DNA of 64,000 bases from Phytopythium helicoides (lineage: Eukaryota > Oomycota > Peronosporomycetes > Pythiales > Pythiaceae): contig JANFNE010000034.1 of assembly GCA_024867545.1 (NCBI GenBank), forward strand, positions 62,001 through 126,000, written 5' to 3'. The stretch's first letter is position 1, and the number at the start of each line of letters is the position of its first letter. The notes under the pieces are model-generated. The model worked only from the letters and a program-made list of their open reading frames with translations. It was not told the DNA's origin and ran no database searches. Position numbers and translations under genes: made by a program. Of the stretch, positions 11,789-20,993 are shown in pieces.

Positions 11789-13381
11789 ATGCGCCACGGG
11801 CAGTGTAGCGCGAATACTGACTGTTGGGCGGACGCGAACGATGCAGAGAAAATCGCGGACGCCGACTTTCTGCTGGTCGCGGCTGGCGCGGGCTTCTCGG
11901 GTCCGTTCTCGGCTCTGAGCGACCAATTGCTGTGGAGAGCCATCGGCTAACTCTAGCTGTATGATGTAGCGGACTCAGCTCTTCCGGTCTACGCGTAAGG
12001 CTGGGCGATCGTTGTGCTTACTGGAGCCGTTAGGGCCTGACTTTTCTGACCCGCGCAGGGACATTGCCAAGGTGCCAGCGTACGATGAGATGGGCGTTGA
12101 GTACCAGGACCTGTGCGATCCATACATGGCAAGTGATCACTGCTACTAGCTCATAAGGAAAACACCAAACGGCCCAACTGACTTGTTGCAGCTGGTTGAG
12201 GATGAGGCCGTCTTCTACGGCTTCTGGGGGAGCTGTTTCAACTCCTACCGCGATGCCAAACATCATCGAGGGTACACGATCGCTCTAGCCATTAGTGCAC
12301 GACGGAGGGTCATTGTTCACTGATCTTTGCTGCATCAGATATGATATCCTCCAGAAATGGCGAGCCAGGGTAGCCGCAAAGCAAGGACCCTCGGAAGACC
12401 TGTTTCGGTCGACTTTTGCACGCTTGAAGCGCGAGGGTGCATTGCCGACCTCAGTGGACGCGGACTCAATCACCAGTACCACCCTTTTTTCGTCTATACG
12501 TCCAATGTACGATCTCAACTTCTATTGTCGAGCCTAAACGAGATCTAACAAAACTGTTTTGAGCATTCAGGTTGACGGGCATTTTCTCCGCGAGTTCGAT
12601 CGGCGCGAAGTGTACGAACTTCACGGATCCGTCGAGCGCTGGCAGTGCGCTGGCGACCCAGAATCAAATGCTAGGCGTCCATGCGACAGATGCTTTGTGG
12701 GAACTCGCTCCAGATTTCCGATTCTCTGTCGACTCCGACTACAATGCGCGCAGACTTTGCCTGCCACAACAAAGTGCAAGGCATGTGGCGGCCAAGGGCG
12801 CCCAAACGTGCTGATGTTTCATGACAAGCAGTGGGTTGCAAACACAATCGAAGAGGTAGGAGACAGGAAGCTTATGCTGTGACAGATATGGAGAAATGGC
12901 ATGACATTCATGCGGTATTGTGAAGGACGGCTACGTCGCATGGGAAGCTGTGATGGAGCAGGTTCGCTTGGAAATGATGTGGAAGCCCACGATGAATACT
13001 TGTTTAACTCCAACTTCTCTCTGCAGATGCTTCAAGACAATCCTTCGTTGCGTCTGGTTGTGCTCGAGATCGGCTGTGGAACCCGAGTGCGTCTTGTAAT
13101 GCTTTTCTATAATTCAGCAATTACAGCACTATGATCTAACTTCTACTTTGAAGGTCCCTTCCGTGCGCAAGGAATGCGAACTGGTAGTGGCAGACACACT
13201 GGATCGTTGTGGCGGAAACCCTCAGGCAACACTAGTACGCATCAACCCAGACTTTCCTGGTTGCGAGCATCCTGCAATTCTCGCAAACGAGATGCTAGTG
13301 TCGATCGCATCTAAGGGATTAGAGGCTTTGGAGGCGATTGACCGAGAACTGGACGAGCTCTCATTTACGTCCGAGGAATGA
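11789..13381 (+). CDS. Sirtuin-family (SIR2) NAD-dependent deacylase, frame apparently broken
   Basis: Many short exons. ATG 11789 follows an in-frame stop. Recognisable pieces in order: FLLVAAGAGFSADSALPVY (NAD-binding loop), LVEDEAVFYGFWGSCFNSYR, GYDILQKWRAR, FFVYTSNVDGHF (TQNID equivalent), VYELHGSVERWQC (catalytic His), a zinc-site Cys pair CKACGG, GRPNVLMFHDKQWV, LRLVVLEIGCGTR, ATLVRINPDFPG and a C-terminal GLEALEAI. The family is a sirtuin variant also common in bacteria. The intron at 12129-12191 is GC-AG. Between about 12640 and 12760 the expected frame shifts by +1 (giving LWELAPDFRFSVDSDYNAR) and then back, with no intron long enough to explain it. Either two sequence errors or decay is possible. 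An intron at 12370-12476 removes another apparent shift. Confidence 0.7.
12129..12191 (+). other. GC-AG intron in the sirtuin gene
   Basis: Exon ends at ...GATCCATACATG and the intron begins GCAAGT, the strong consensus for GC-type donors; it ends GACTTGTTGCAG. Joining in phase 0 gives DLCDPYM-LVEDEAVFYGFW, which continues the conserved helical region. The nearest GT donor (GTGATC, 4 nt further) leads to an immediate stop. Confidence 0.7.
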
Positions 13382-13424
13382 ACATATCGTCTAGATGGGC
13401 TTCTCTATTCGATAAATCGATTGA

Positions 13425-14567
13425 TTAGAAACTTTCTGGGTTATTCACGTCAACGTTGAACTCGAAGCCTGAAAACTTCTCTTGATCTTGTGCTGATAAT
13501 CGCGTCGACGGCCCAGAGCTGAGGTCCAGCACATCGTCAAAGTCTTGTGCCGCTGTGTCACAGTTTGCCTTGGACTCGTCAATAATCGGCTGGAATGGAG
13601 CAGGCAATTTTGATGATTGGTATCCTTGCCAATCAAAATCGGCGATCCAATCGTGGCGCTTCACCGCAGCAGCCCCGATCTCTTTCCCCCCTCGACCACC
13701 AAGTCGTGCATGCTCATGTGGGTGTAGTAGCTCTCGGATGAATGCCCGACACGACGAAGAAAGGTTGACGCCAGGCGTTTCTGGAAGCAACTCGCGGGGG
13801 TAGTACAGCTCAAGCTGCTTTCCGGTGAAACTTTCTGGCTCGACTGCAACTTTCCACATATCCGTATTGTCGAGATGCCCGCTCACCCCTCTAGGCCACG
13901 GGCGCTTTCCGAAACACAGTTCGAAAGCAACGACACCCAAGCAGAAAAAATCAGATGCGACACCGTGATCATGTGGACCCATATGTAGCTCAGGCGCCAT
14001 GTATGCCACTGTTCCGCTTGACCCACAATGTCGGAGCGCGGCATCCGTCTGCACTGATACACCAAGGTCGGTCAGATGTGGGTAACCCTTGTCGTCCAGT
14101 ATGATGTTTTCTGGCTTTACATCGCGATGGAGAATGCGCTTCAAGTGAAGGTACTCCAGCGAGAGCAGGATTCCGGCCACGTAAAACCGGACATCTTTTT
14201 CGCTGAATCCGTTTCTATGGGTGTTGTGGAGGTGAAACTTGAGATCTCCCCCCATGAGAAGGTCCATGATGACGTAGCAATTACTGGAATCTTGGAATGT
14301 GTGGTGCATCCGCACAATGAGCGGACTACGCGCGATAGTGAGCAGATTGCGCTCGTTCCAAACCACATCGACACATTTCTTCTCTAACACGGTGGCCTTG
14401 GACAATGTCTTCATCGCAAACCACGCCGGCGGGCTCGTCTTTTTGCGAATCACAGCATTCACTTTGCCAAAACCGCCCTTACCTACAACGCGGTGAATAT
14501 CAAAGTGCTTGATCGACAAGACGGTTGGGTCATACGGACTCTGGCCGCTGCTGCATCCAGAGCCCAT
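13425..14567 (-). CDS. Ser/Thr kinase of the AGC superfamily, STK32/YANK-like, with N-myristoylation signal
   Basis: A complete kinase domain in one exon. Gly loop GKGGFGKV, catalytic lysine WFAMKTLSK, HRDVKPENIILDD, metal-binding motif TDLGVS (DLG instead of DFG), YMAPELH and FELCFGKRPW. The chosen start at 14567 gives MGSGCSSG, a Gly2/Cys5 arrangement expected for N-myristoylation plus palmitoylation. STK32/YANK kinases carry a similar N-terminal Gly. An upstream in-frame ATG at 14657 would bury that signal and is less likely. After the kinase core (roughly residues 20-300) the tail ends FSGFEFNVDVNNP, reminiscent of AGC hydrophobic-motif tails. All catalytic residues are present, so an active membrane-associated kinase is expected; its substrates are unknown. 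Confidence 0.9.
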   Translation of the reverse strand: MGSGCSSGQSPYDPTVLSIKHFDIHRVVGKGGFGKVNAVIRKKTSPPAWFAMKTLSKATVLEKKCVDVVWNERNLLTIARSPLIVRMHHTFQDSSNCYVIMDLLMGGDLKFHLHNTHRNGFSEKDVRFYVAGILLSLEYLHLKRILHRDVKPENIILDDKGYPHLTDLGVSVQTDAALRHCGSSGTVAYMAPELHMGPHDHGVASDFFCLGVVAFELCFGKRPWPRGVSGHLDNTDMWKVAVEPESFTGKQLELYYPRELLPETPGVNLSSSCRAFIRELLHPHEHARLGGRGGKEIGAAAVKRHDWIADFDWQGYQSSKLPAPFQPIIDESKANCDTAAQDFDDVLDLSSGPSTRLSAQDQEKFSGFEFNVDVNNPESF

Positions 14568-14979
14568 GGCCTCGATGTCTACGGAGCGTCCAAGCAACAC
14601 GTCCTTTTTCCAACCAGCCGACTTGAATTGGCTTGAGCACAACGACAAAAATCCCACGAATTACGTGCATTCGACGCCTCACAGGACGCCACAACCAAAA
14701 TCAAGAATGGCTGCAGTGTAAGCATCACACTATTTATATGAAGACGCGCAGCTTTCTCTTCGTTTCCAAACGCACAGCCATTACCTGCCCACCTGTGCTG
14801 TCTAAAAAAAGGCATCTGTATACAAGCAAGCAAACACGTCCCAAGTTCGATTTGATACTGGTTGGTGGTTGGTGAAGAAAACGAAATGCTCCATCTCAAG
14901 TCTCAGCTGCAGCAGCACGCCATTCCTTCTCCACCAGCTCTGCGACGTCCTGATTTCTCAAATCGCACATCCAGTTCAG
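14568..14979. other. Intergenic spacer
   Basis: About 410 bp between the kinase start and the stop of the GDP-hexose phosphorylase, both minus-strand. Relatively AT-rich. Only short open frames (up to 106 codons) without recognisable features; presumably kinase promoter and the upstream gene's 3' end. Confidence 0.5.
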
Positions 14980-16359
14980 TTACAACTTTGCTTCACTCCC
15001 GAAATGACCAATCCTCCGTGACAACTCATCTACCTTCTCAATGGAAACTTCGTCTCGAAGTATCTGGACGAACGCGTCTTCGTCCAGCCTCTGGTACATT
15101 GTGGCATCCCCCGCAACAACAAGTCCCGCCACTTCCGCTATCGCAAAGCGGAGCTGACCAGAGTTGCCTCCATCCATGCTGATTCCATGATCTCGCATCA
15201 TTCTTAAGTGGTGCTCTCGCTGCGGCTGACGAGGAAATACCCACACAACGAGCTTTGATGTCTTCGCAACGAGGATATTATGGGGAATGGCGTGCTTTTG
15301 CAGCACCTGCACCAACTCCCAGGTCTGTGCTACAAGATCACCCAGACGAGTGCTTGCACCGTCTTCGTCTTCGTCATACAGTAGCTCAACAGCGTAGGAA
15401 ATCAATGGCCACCTCGGGAGACGACACGCCGACACCGTTGAGCCCCTTCGGAACAGTTCTTGACGTGGCTGGGAAGTTACAGGGAAGTTTGCTACAGGCA
15501 TGTCAGCAGCTCCGACATCTGCAGGGAAGAAGAATCCCTGGAAGTGAAAATGGTTTACAGATGACCACGCTCCGGCGCTATTGAAGCCTGGAGAACACTG
15601 CACGTCAATACCAGCTCTCACGACAGGTGGTAGCCCAACGCCCCATTGAGGCACCTCATACCACTCACCGAGTGCGAAGTCGCCGCGATCCATTGCTTGG
15701 GTGACTTGGATTCCTTTTGCGAGAAGGTCAAAGCTCAGTTGCTGAGGCCTAATATGTGCCCAGTCCAACAAGACAAGAAAGTGGCCGTGCATCTGGAGAC
15801 CCACAGATGAAAAGTAAGTCCTGACGATAAGTCCCTTGCAAGAGGTGAGCTACACACCAGAGGTGCGACGTTCACCAGGACGACGTTGTCTGCTTGATGA
15901 CGAAAGGCGTCAACGCTGTCGCCTTCGAGGCCTACCAGTGCCGGGCTTTCAGCTTCAAATGCTAGTCCGCCCAGAAACTCGATCGCCCTGCGTTTTCACC
16001 ACCCGTGTTAGCTGGAAGACGTACGGTGGGGGACCACAGGGAGCCTTCTCGCGCACTTGGCTTGGGTAAAGTCGAATGCCGGTCGCGCTGGCTTGGCCGA
16101 CGCGCTCGCGGACATCAGCGCCTTGTCAACCGGGCGCTTCTCCCTGCGATGCGCCTCGTTGAACTGGACGATGACGCCCAGATCGCCCGCGAGTCGTCGG
16201 CGATGCGTCTCGCCCACGTGCGTCCGCAGAGCCCCTGAGTGGCAACGCGGCTCTCAGCTGAGCGAGTGGCAGGTGCAAGGGAGTAAGCACGTGGGAAGGA
16301 GCGCCACCTGCGGCCGCAGCTTCGTCCCAGCGGCGCACGATCTCCGCGTCGAGCGGCAT
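14980..16359 (-). CDS. GDP-hexose phosphorylase of the VTC2/GDPGP1 (HIT-like) family
   Basis: The family phosphorolyses GDP-L-galactose (plant VTC2, ascorbate pathway) or GDP-D-glucose (animal GDPGP1). Four exons: ATG 16359 (MPLDAEIVRRWDEAAAAG), then GALRTHVGETHRRRLAGDLG leading to VIVQFNEAHRREKRPVDK, then FDFTQAK joined to AIEFLGGLAFEAESPAL and VVLVNVAPL joined to MHGHFLVLLDW. The nucleotide-transferase core SSVNHFHFQGFF provides the HxHxQ-type catalytic histidine. A C-terminal region with IPHNILVAK follows. The joins use donors GTGGCG, GTGCGC and GTGTGT and restore frame each time. The family is secure. Whether the substrate is GDP-L-galactose or GDP-D-glucose cannot be told from motifs. 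Confidence 0.85.
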
Positions 16360-16466
16360 GCTGCCTAGAAGAGCTCGGTTCAACTAACCAAAAAAAAGGA
16401 GCGATGTGTATTGATCCAACTCATACTCCTGCAAGGCGTACTGTCTGGCCGCCTAGACGCAGGAGC

Positions 16467-17433
16467 TCAGAGCTTGGCGACGCTGGACTCGGCGGCGCCG
16501 ATCTGTCCTCCGTCGGCCGCGATGACCATGCCCGTGATCCAGCCCGAGGCCTTGGAGGCGAGGAAGATGGCGAGTCCGGCCATGTCGAAGTCCTTGCCGT
16601 AGCGCTCGATGGGGATGCCGACGGCCACGTCGTCCAGCGACGCGCCCGTGAGGTCCGTGATGCCCTTGGTCATCTTGGTAGGGGACGAGGCCTGGCGCGA
16701 TGGCGTTGACCAGGATGTGGCCGCCGTTGGGTCGGCGTGCCAGCTTGGCGGCCATGACGCGCGTCATGTGGTGCACGGCCGCCTTGGACGTGTCGTACGC
16801 GACCTGTGTCGAGCGTCTGCGGCATGAGGCCGGCCACCGATCCGATGTTGATGACGCGCGCGGCGTCGGGCGAGGTCGCGGCCGCGTCCAGCAGCGGGAG
16901 CAGGTAGCGCGTCACGAAGAATGGGCCTTTGACGTTGACCGACAGCACGCGGTCCCAGGCTGCAAGGGGCACGCACAACGGGCCCGTCAATACGCCGAGA
17001 CGCGTCTCCCTCCACCCACTGCATCGGCCCGCACCTTTCTCCGGGTGGTGCTCCAGGTCGCCGCCCCACGTGACGCCCGAGTTGTTGATGAGCACGTCCA
17101 CGCGCTTCTCGCGCTTGGCGATCTCGTCCGCCAGCGCCTTGCAGCCCTCCTCGCTCGTCAGGTTGGCTTGCAGCTGCGCGGCCGTCAGACTCGACCACCG
17201 ACCCAACGACCCAGCTACTCCTCACGCACCGGGATGCACTTGCCGGGACCCTTGGCGTTAAGCTCGTCCGCCGCCTCGACGCACGCCTTCATGCTGCGGC
17301 TGGCGATGTAGACGGTGGCGCCGTTCTGCACGAAGCCGTCGGCCATCATCTTGCCGATGCCGCGGCCACCGCCCGTGACCACCACCACCTTGTCCTTGAC
17401 GCTGAACATGTCATTGAGCTTGAGCGCGCTCAT
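16467..17433 (-). pseudogene. Short-chain dehydrogenase/reductase, tandem copy 1, two frameshifts
   Basis: Paralogue of the two genes upstream. Start MSALKLNDMFSVKDKVVV, Rossmann loop TGGGRGIGK, exon 1 joined after GKCIP to LQANLTSEEGCK, NNSGVTWGGD, and (after a second intron) AWDRVLSVNVKGPFF, RVINIGSVAGLMPQ. Against copies 2 and 3, one extra base lies near 16803-16808 and another near 16678-16685. The segments YDTSKAAVHHMTRV (catalytic YxxxK), NGGHILVNAIAPGLVP and the C-terminus KGITDLTGASLDDVAVGIP to SVAKL are intact but in two other frames. As written, the product stops at 16670 and lacks the catalytic Tyr-Lys. It is either a recent pseudogene or has two assembly indels. Confidence 0.7.
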
Positions 17434-17701
17434 GGCGAGCGGCTGAGCGAGGCTGATGGAGAAGTGAGTGAGCCGAAGCGACCGCGGGCGGCGGAGTCAA
17501 GTCAACACCGCCTCAGGTTCAAGTTGGTCGGGAGTACCGGGAATTAGGTACAGCGTCGTTGAAGTGGTGACGTCAGAGCGGGTCTAGCTACACCTCCAAC
17601 GCAGCGCACTCACTTCACGAGTTTGCATTAGAGCCGCTTTAGATGCGAGCACGATCGATACCGAGGAGGCCACGCGCGACTGGGACGGAACGAAGAAACA
17701 C
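17434..17701. other. Spacer between SDR copies 1 and 2
   Basis: About 270 bp. Nothing recognisable beyond the expected promoter of copy 1 and the 3' end of copy 2. Confidence 0.4.
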
Positions 17702-18671
17702 CTACAACTTTGCGCCAACGCCCGTCTCGGCCGTGTAGATCTGGCCGCCGTCGATCGCGATGACCATGCCCGTGATCCAGCCCGAGGCCTTGGACGCGAG
17801 GAAGATGGCCAGACCCGCGAGGTCGTAGTCCATGCCATAGCGCTCGATGGGGATGTCCTTGGCGAGCTCCTCGAACGGCTTCTCTGTGAGGAGGACGAAG
17901 CCCTGCGCCAGCTCGGTGGGCACGAGGCCAGGGGCGATGGCGTTGACGAGGATGTGGCCGCCGTTGGGGCGGCGCGCAAGCTTGGCCGCCAGCACGCGCG
18001 TCATGTGGTGCACAGCAGCCTTGGATGTATCGTAGGAAATGGTCGGGACCCACTGCGGCATGAGGCCGGCCACCGAGCCCATGTTGATGACGCGCGCGGC
18101 GTCCGGGGAGACGGCCGCCTCGTCGAGCAGCGGCAGCAGGTAGCGCGTGAGGTGGAAGGGCGCCATCACGTTCACAGCCAGCACCTCGGTCCAGGCTGCG
18201 ATAGCAATTTGTTAGCAGGTGTCAAGTCTCCCACAAATTCATGCGGCACGACGCTCACCCTCCTCGGGCTGGTTGTCAATTTCACCGCCCCAGATGGCGC
18301 CCGAGTTGTTGATGAGCACATCGACGCGCTTCTCGTGCTTGGCGATCTCCTCAGCCAGCGCCTTGCAGCCCTCCTCGTTCATCAGGTCGGCTTGCAGCTG
18401 CAGCTTTGTTGGTTAGGCTGCCGCTTCACACGATCCAAATAACACCCAACTCCTCGCCACCACGCACCGGGATGCACTTGCCGGGGCCCTTGGCGTTGAG
18501 CTCCTCGGCCGTTTCCTCAAGCGCTTCGAGTCCGCGGGACGCAATGTAGACCTTGGCGCCGTTCTGCACGAAGCCGTCGGCCATCATCTTGCCGATGCCA
18601 CGGCCGCCGCCCGTGATGACGACGATCTTGTCCTGTACGCTGAAGATGTCGTTGAGCTTGAGCGCACTCAT
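17702..18671 (-). CDS. Short-chain dehydrogenase/reductase, tandem copy 2 (3-oxoacyl-ACP reductase-like)
   Basis: NAD(P)-dependent oxidoreductase of the classical SDR family. Three exons; the first intron is 18398-18467 (GTGCGT donor). Motifs in order: MSALKLNDIFSVQDKIVVI, cofactor loop TGGGRGIGK, NNSGAIWGGE, MAPFHLTRYLLPLLDEA, catalytic Ser in INMGSVAGLMPQ, YDTSK (catalytic Tyr and Lys), NAIAPGLVPTELAQG, GLAIFLASKASGWITGMVI, DGGQIYTAETGVGAKL. All four catalytic residues (Asn, Ser, Tyr, Lys) are present. The family resemblance is to reductases often labelled rhamnolipid-type 3-oxoacyl-ACP reductase; the true substrate is unknown. Very high identity to copies 1 and 3 indicates recent tandem duplication or gene conversion. 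Confidence 0.92.
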
Positions 18672-19360
18672 GGTGCTATACTGCTGCTGCCGGTGAGTCA
18701 GTCGAGCGGCGTCTTGGTCTCTGAAGGGATCGGCGGAGGAGCAGGGAGCGGTTGATGAGACCCTCGAGCATGCATCTCGTACCGTGCCACTGTGCTGTGC
18801 CCTCCGGAGACTAATCATCTGCACCAGCATCGGATGTGCAAGGTGATCAGTTGTCGGATCCATATGTATGTTTATTTCATGATTTTAGTGCACTGTATTA
18901 CAAGATCGTATTACTCATGACAATGCAGGTCTGAAGTTCAGCTTTGAAACTGCAAGGAAATGATGCGCATGCTGCCGCACGTGCCGCGATTCCGCTTTTC
19001 AGATGGAGCTCAGCCCTCGCAAAATACTGCAGCTGATGGATCCTGATCGAAAGCATTGGCCGTTGGAACACACTGACAAGCAGAAGGTGTGATGCTCATG
19101 GAACGCTGATGAGGACAGAGTGTGTTGACTCAACACTGTTGAGTCGGTCGGCATTTTCAGGATCTGCAGCTCGACGCCAAGCATTGGGGCTCCATTTGGG
19201 GGTCAAAACTGCACGGCCAGCAGAAAAAAAAAAAGCCAACACGCAAGAGCTCGCTGCATTATTGAGCTGGCATGAAGCAGGCAACCGACACCTTTGTGCA
19301 CGAGCTCTACAAGCACTGCATCAGGACAGCATGAACAGTGTCGCCGTGGCGGTCAACAAG
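18672..19360. other. Spacer between SDR copies 2 and 3
   Basis: About 690 bp of lower GC content. It contains an A12 run near 19225-19237 and a small inverted motif around CAACACTGTTGAGTC (19131-19145). No open frame with recognisable features. It holds the 3' end of copy 3 and the promoter of copy 2. Confidence 0.5.
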
Positions 19361-20323
19361 TTAGAGCTTGGAGCCGACGCCCGTCTCCATCGTGTACACC
19401 TGGCCGCCGTCCGAGGCGATGACCATACCCGTGATCCAGCCCGAGGCCTTGGACGCGAGGAAGATGGCCAGGCCGGCCATGTCGAAGTCCTTGCCGTAGC
19501 GCTGGATCGGGATCTCCTTGGCGAGCTCCTCGAAAGGGCTCTTGGTCACGAGCGAGATGCCCTGCGACATCTTGGACGGCACGAGGCCCGGCGCGATGGC
19601 GTTCACGAGGATGTGACCACCGTTGGGCCGGCGCGCCAGCTTGGCCGCGAGCACACGCGTCATGTGGTGGATCGCCGCCTTGGAGGTGTCGTACGCGATG
19701 GTCTGGATGGACTGCGGCATGAGGCCTGCCACCGATCCGATGTTGATGACGCGCGCGGCATCCGCCGACGTTGCGGCCTCGTCGAGCAGCGGCAGCAGGT
19801 AGCGCGTGAGGTGGAAGGGCGATGTGAGGTTGACCGCCAGGACCTTGTTCCAGGCTGTTCAGGCAGAGAGAGCTGTGAGTTTCTCGGCCGCATGTCCAGG
19901 CAACAGTCTCGAGCGTACCAGCCTCCGGATGGTGCTCGATGTCGCCGCCCCAGGCAACGCCCGAGTTGTTGATGAGCACGTCCACGCGCTTCTCGCGCTT
20001 GGCGATCTCCTCAGCCAGCGTCTTGCAGCCCTCCTCGCTCGTCAGGTTGGCTTGCAGCTGCATCGTCCACACTCGGTCAGTCTCCGCCGTGCCCAGCACC
20101 CAGTCCGCCGCGAACGCACCGGGATGCACTTGCCGGGACCCTTGGCGTTGAGCTCCTCGGCCGCCTTGGTGCACGCCTTGAGGTCGCGGCTGGCGATGTA
20201 GACCTTGGCGCCGTTCTGCACGAAGCCGTCGGCCATCATCTTGCCGATGCCGCGGCCGCCGCCCGTGATGACGACGACTTTGCCGTTGACGCTGAAGATG
20301 TCGTTGAGCTTGAGCGCGCTCAT
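19361..20323 (-). CDS. Short-chain dehydrogenase/reductase, tandem copy 3
   Basis: Intact paralogue of copy 2 with the same three-exon structure and the same intron positions and phases. Exon 1 is MSALKLNDIFSVNGKVVVI with TGGGRGIGK, spliced after GKCIP (donor GTGCGTT) to LQANLTSEEGCKTL. NNSGVAWGGDIEHHPEA is spliced (donor GTACGC) to AWNKVLAVNLTSPFHL. Then come RVINIGSVAGLMPQSIQTIA, catalytic YDTSK, APGLVPSKMSQGISLV, RYGKDFDMAGLAIFLASKA and DGGQVYTMETGVGSKL. All catalytic residues are kept. The intron sequences differ among the three copies while exons are nearly identical, which fits purifying selection or exon-limited conversion. Substrate unknown. Confidence 0.92.
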
Positions 20324-20426
20324 GGTGCAGGACGGCTGGGCTCTGGGGGCGAGGGGCTTGGGCGGCGCTCGGCGGATTGGGGAGTGAGGCCGCCGGGCGT
20401 TTGACAAGATCGCTGACTTGGGCTCA

Positions 20427-20906
20427 CTATGGCGCTTTTGTTGCATCAACATCGGCAACGTCAAGTTGCTGCTGCTCGAGCGCCAGCCGCCGCAGCGCCG
20501 CCTCGAGCGCGCGCCGGTTCTTCTCCCGGTCGCACACGGGCCGGTCGACCACCGCGCGCTGGAAGTGCGTGGCGCGCGTGCGCGCGTCGAACTCGGCGCG
20601 CGCGGCCTCCGCGTCCGCGTGCAGGTCCAGGAACCGCTGCGGCCGCTTGCGCCGCACGTACGCGTCGCGGCTCTCCGAGTAGTCGGGCTCGGGGACGCGC
20701 AGCGCGCGCTGGAGAAGCGCCACGCGGTCGCCGTGGCGCCGCACCGAGTACGAGTGCCACAACGGGCGCTTGCTGGGGCTGCTGGGCGGCGACACCGGCT
20801 TGCCTGGCCGCAGCTCTCGGACCCGAAGAAACGCCTCCAGCACCGAGAGCTGCTTCACTGGGGCTGAGGCTGGAGCTGGAGCCGAGCTAGACACCTCGAG
20901 CTCCAT
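20427..20906 (-). CDS. Small charged protein of unknown function, 159 residues
   Basis: ATG 20906 (MELEVSSSAPAPASAPVKQL) is preferred over an upstream in-frame ATG at 20978. After an Ala/Pro/Ser leader the protein becomes highly charged (RVPEPDYSESRDAYVRRKRP) and ends in a predicted helix rich in Arg, Glu, Ala and Leu (REKNRRALEAALRRLALEQQQ), likely a short coiled coil. Strong GC bias at third positions supports coding on this strand. No family recognised. Confidence 0.6.
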   Translation of the reverse strand: MELEVSSSAPAPASAPVKQLSVLEAFLRVRELRPGKPVSPPSSPSKRPLWHSYSVRRHGDRVALLQRALRVPEPDYSESRDAYVRRKRPQRFLDLHADAEAARAEFDARTRATHFQRAVVDRPVCDREKNRRALEAALRRLALEQQQLDVADVDATKAP

Positions 20907-20993
20907 GGTGAGTGCGCCGCAATGGCGAATGCAAGCACGGAGTTTCGTTTGTGAAGGGTGTATTTTTGTCCCGAACACTCTTTGTCATCCACA

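Noticed and set aside
11522..11926. 134-codon minus-strand frame upstream of UFD1
   Set aside because: Overlaps the start of the divergent sirtuin gene and lacks features; likely the shared promoter and shadow.
12370..12476. One-base frameshift at the C3T6 run in the sirtuin gene
   Set aside because: A 107-nt intron (GTAGCC...CACCAG) gives RWRAR-YHPFFVYTSNV in frame and fits the usual family length, so a frameshift is not required.
19109..19972. 287-codon plus-strand open frame
   Set aside because: Antisense shadow of SDR copy 3 and its spacer.
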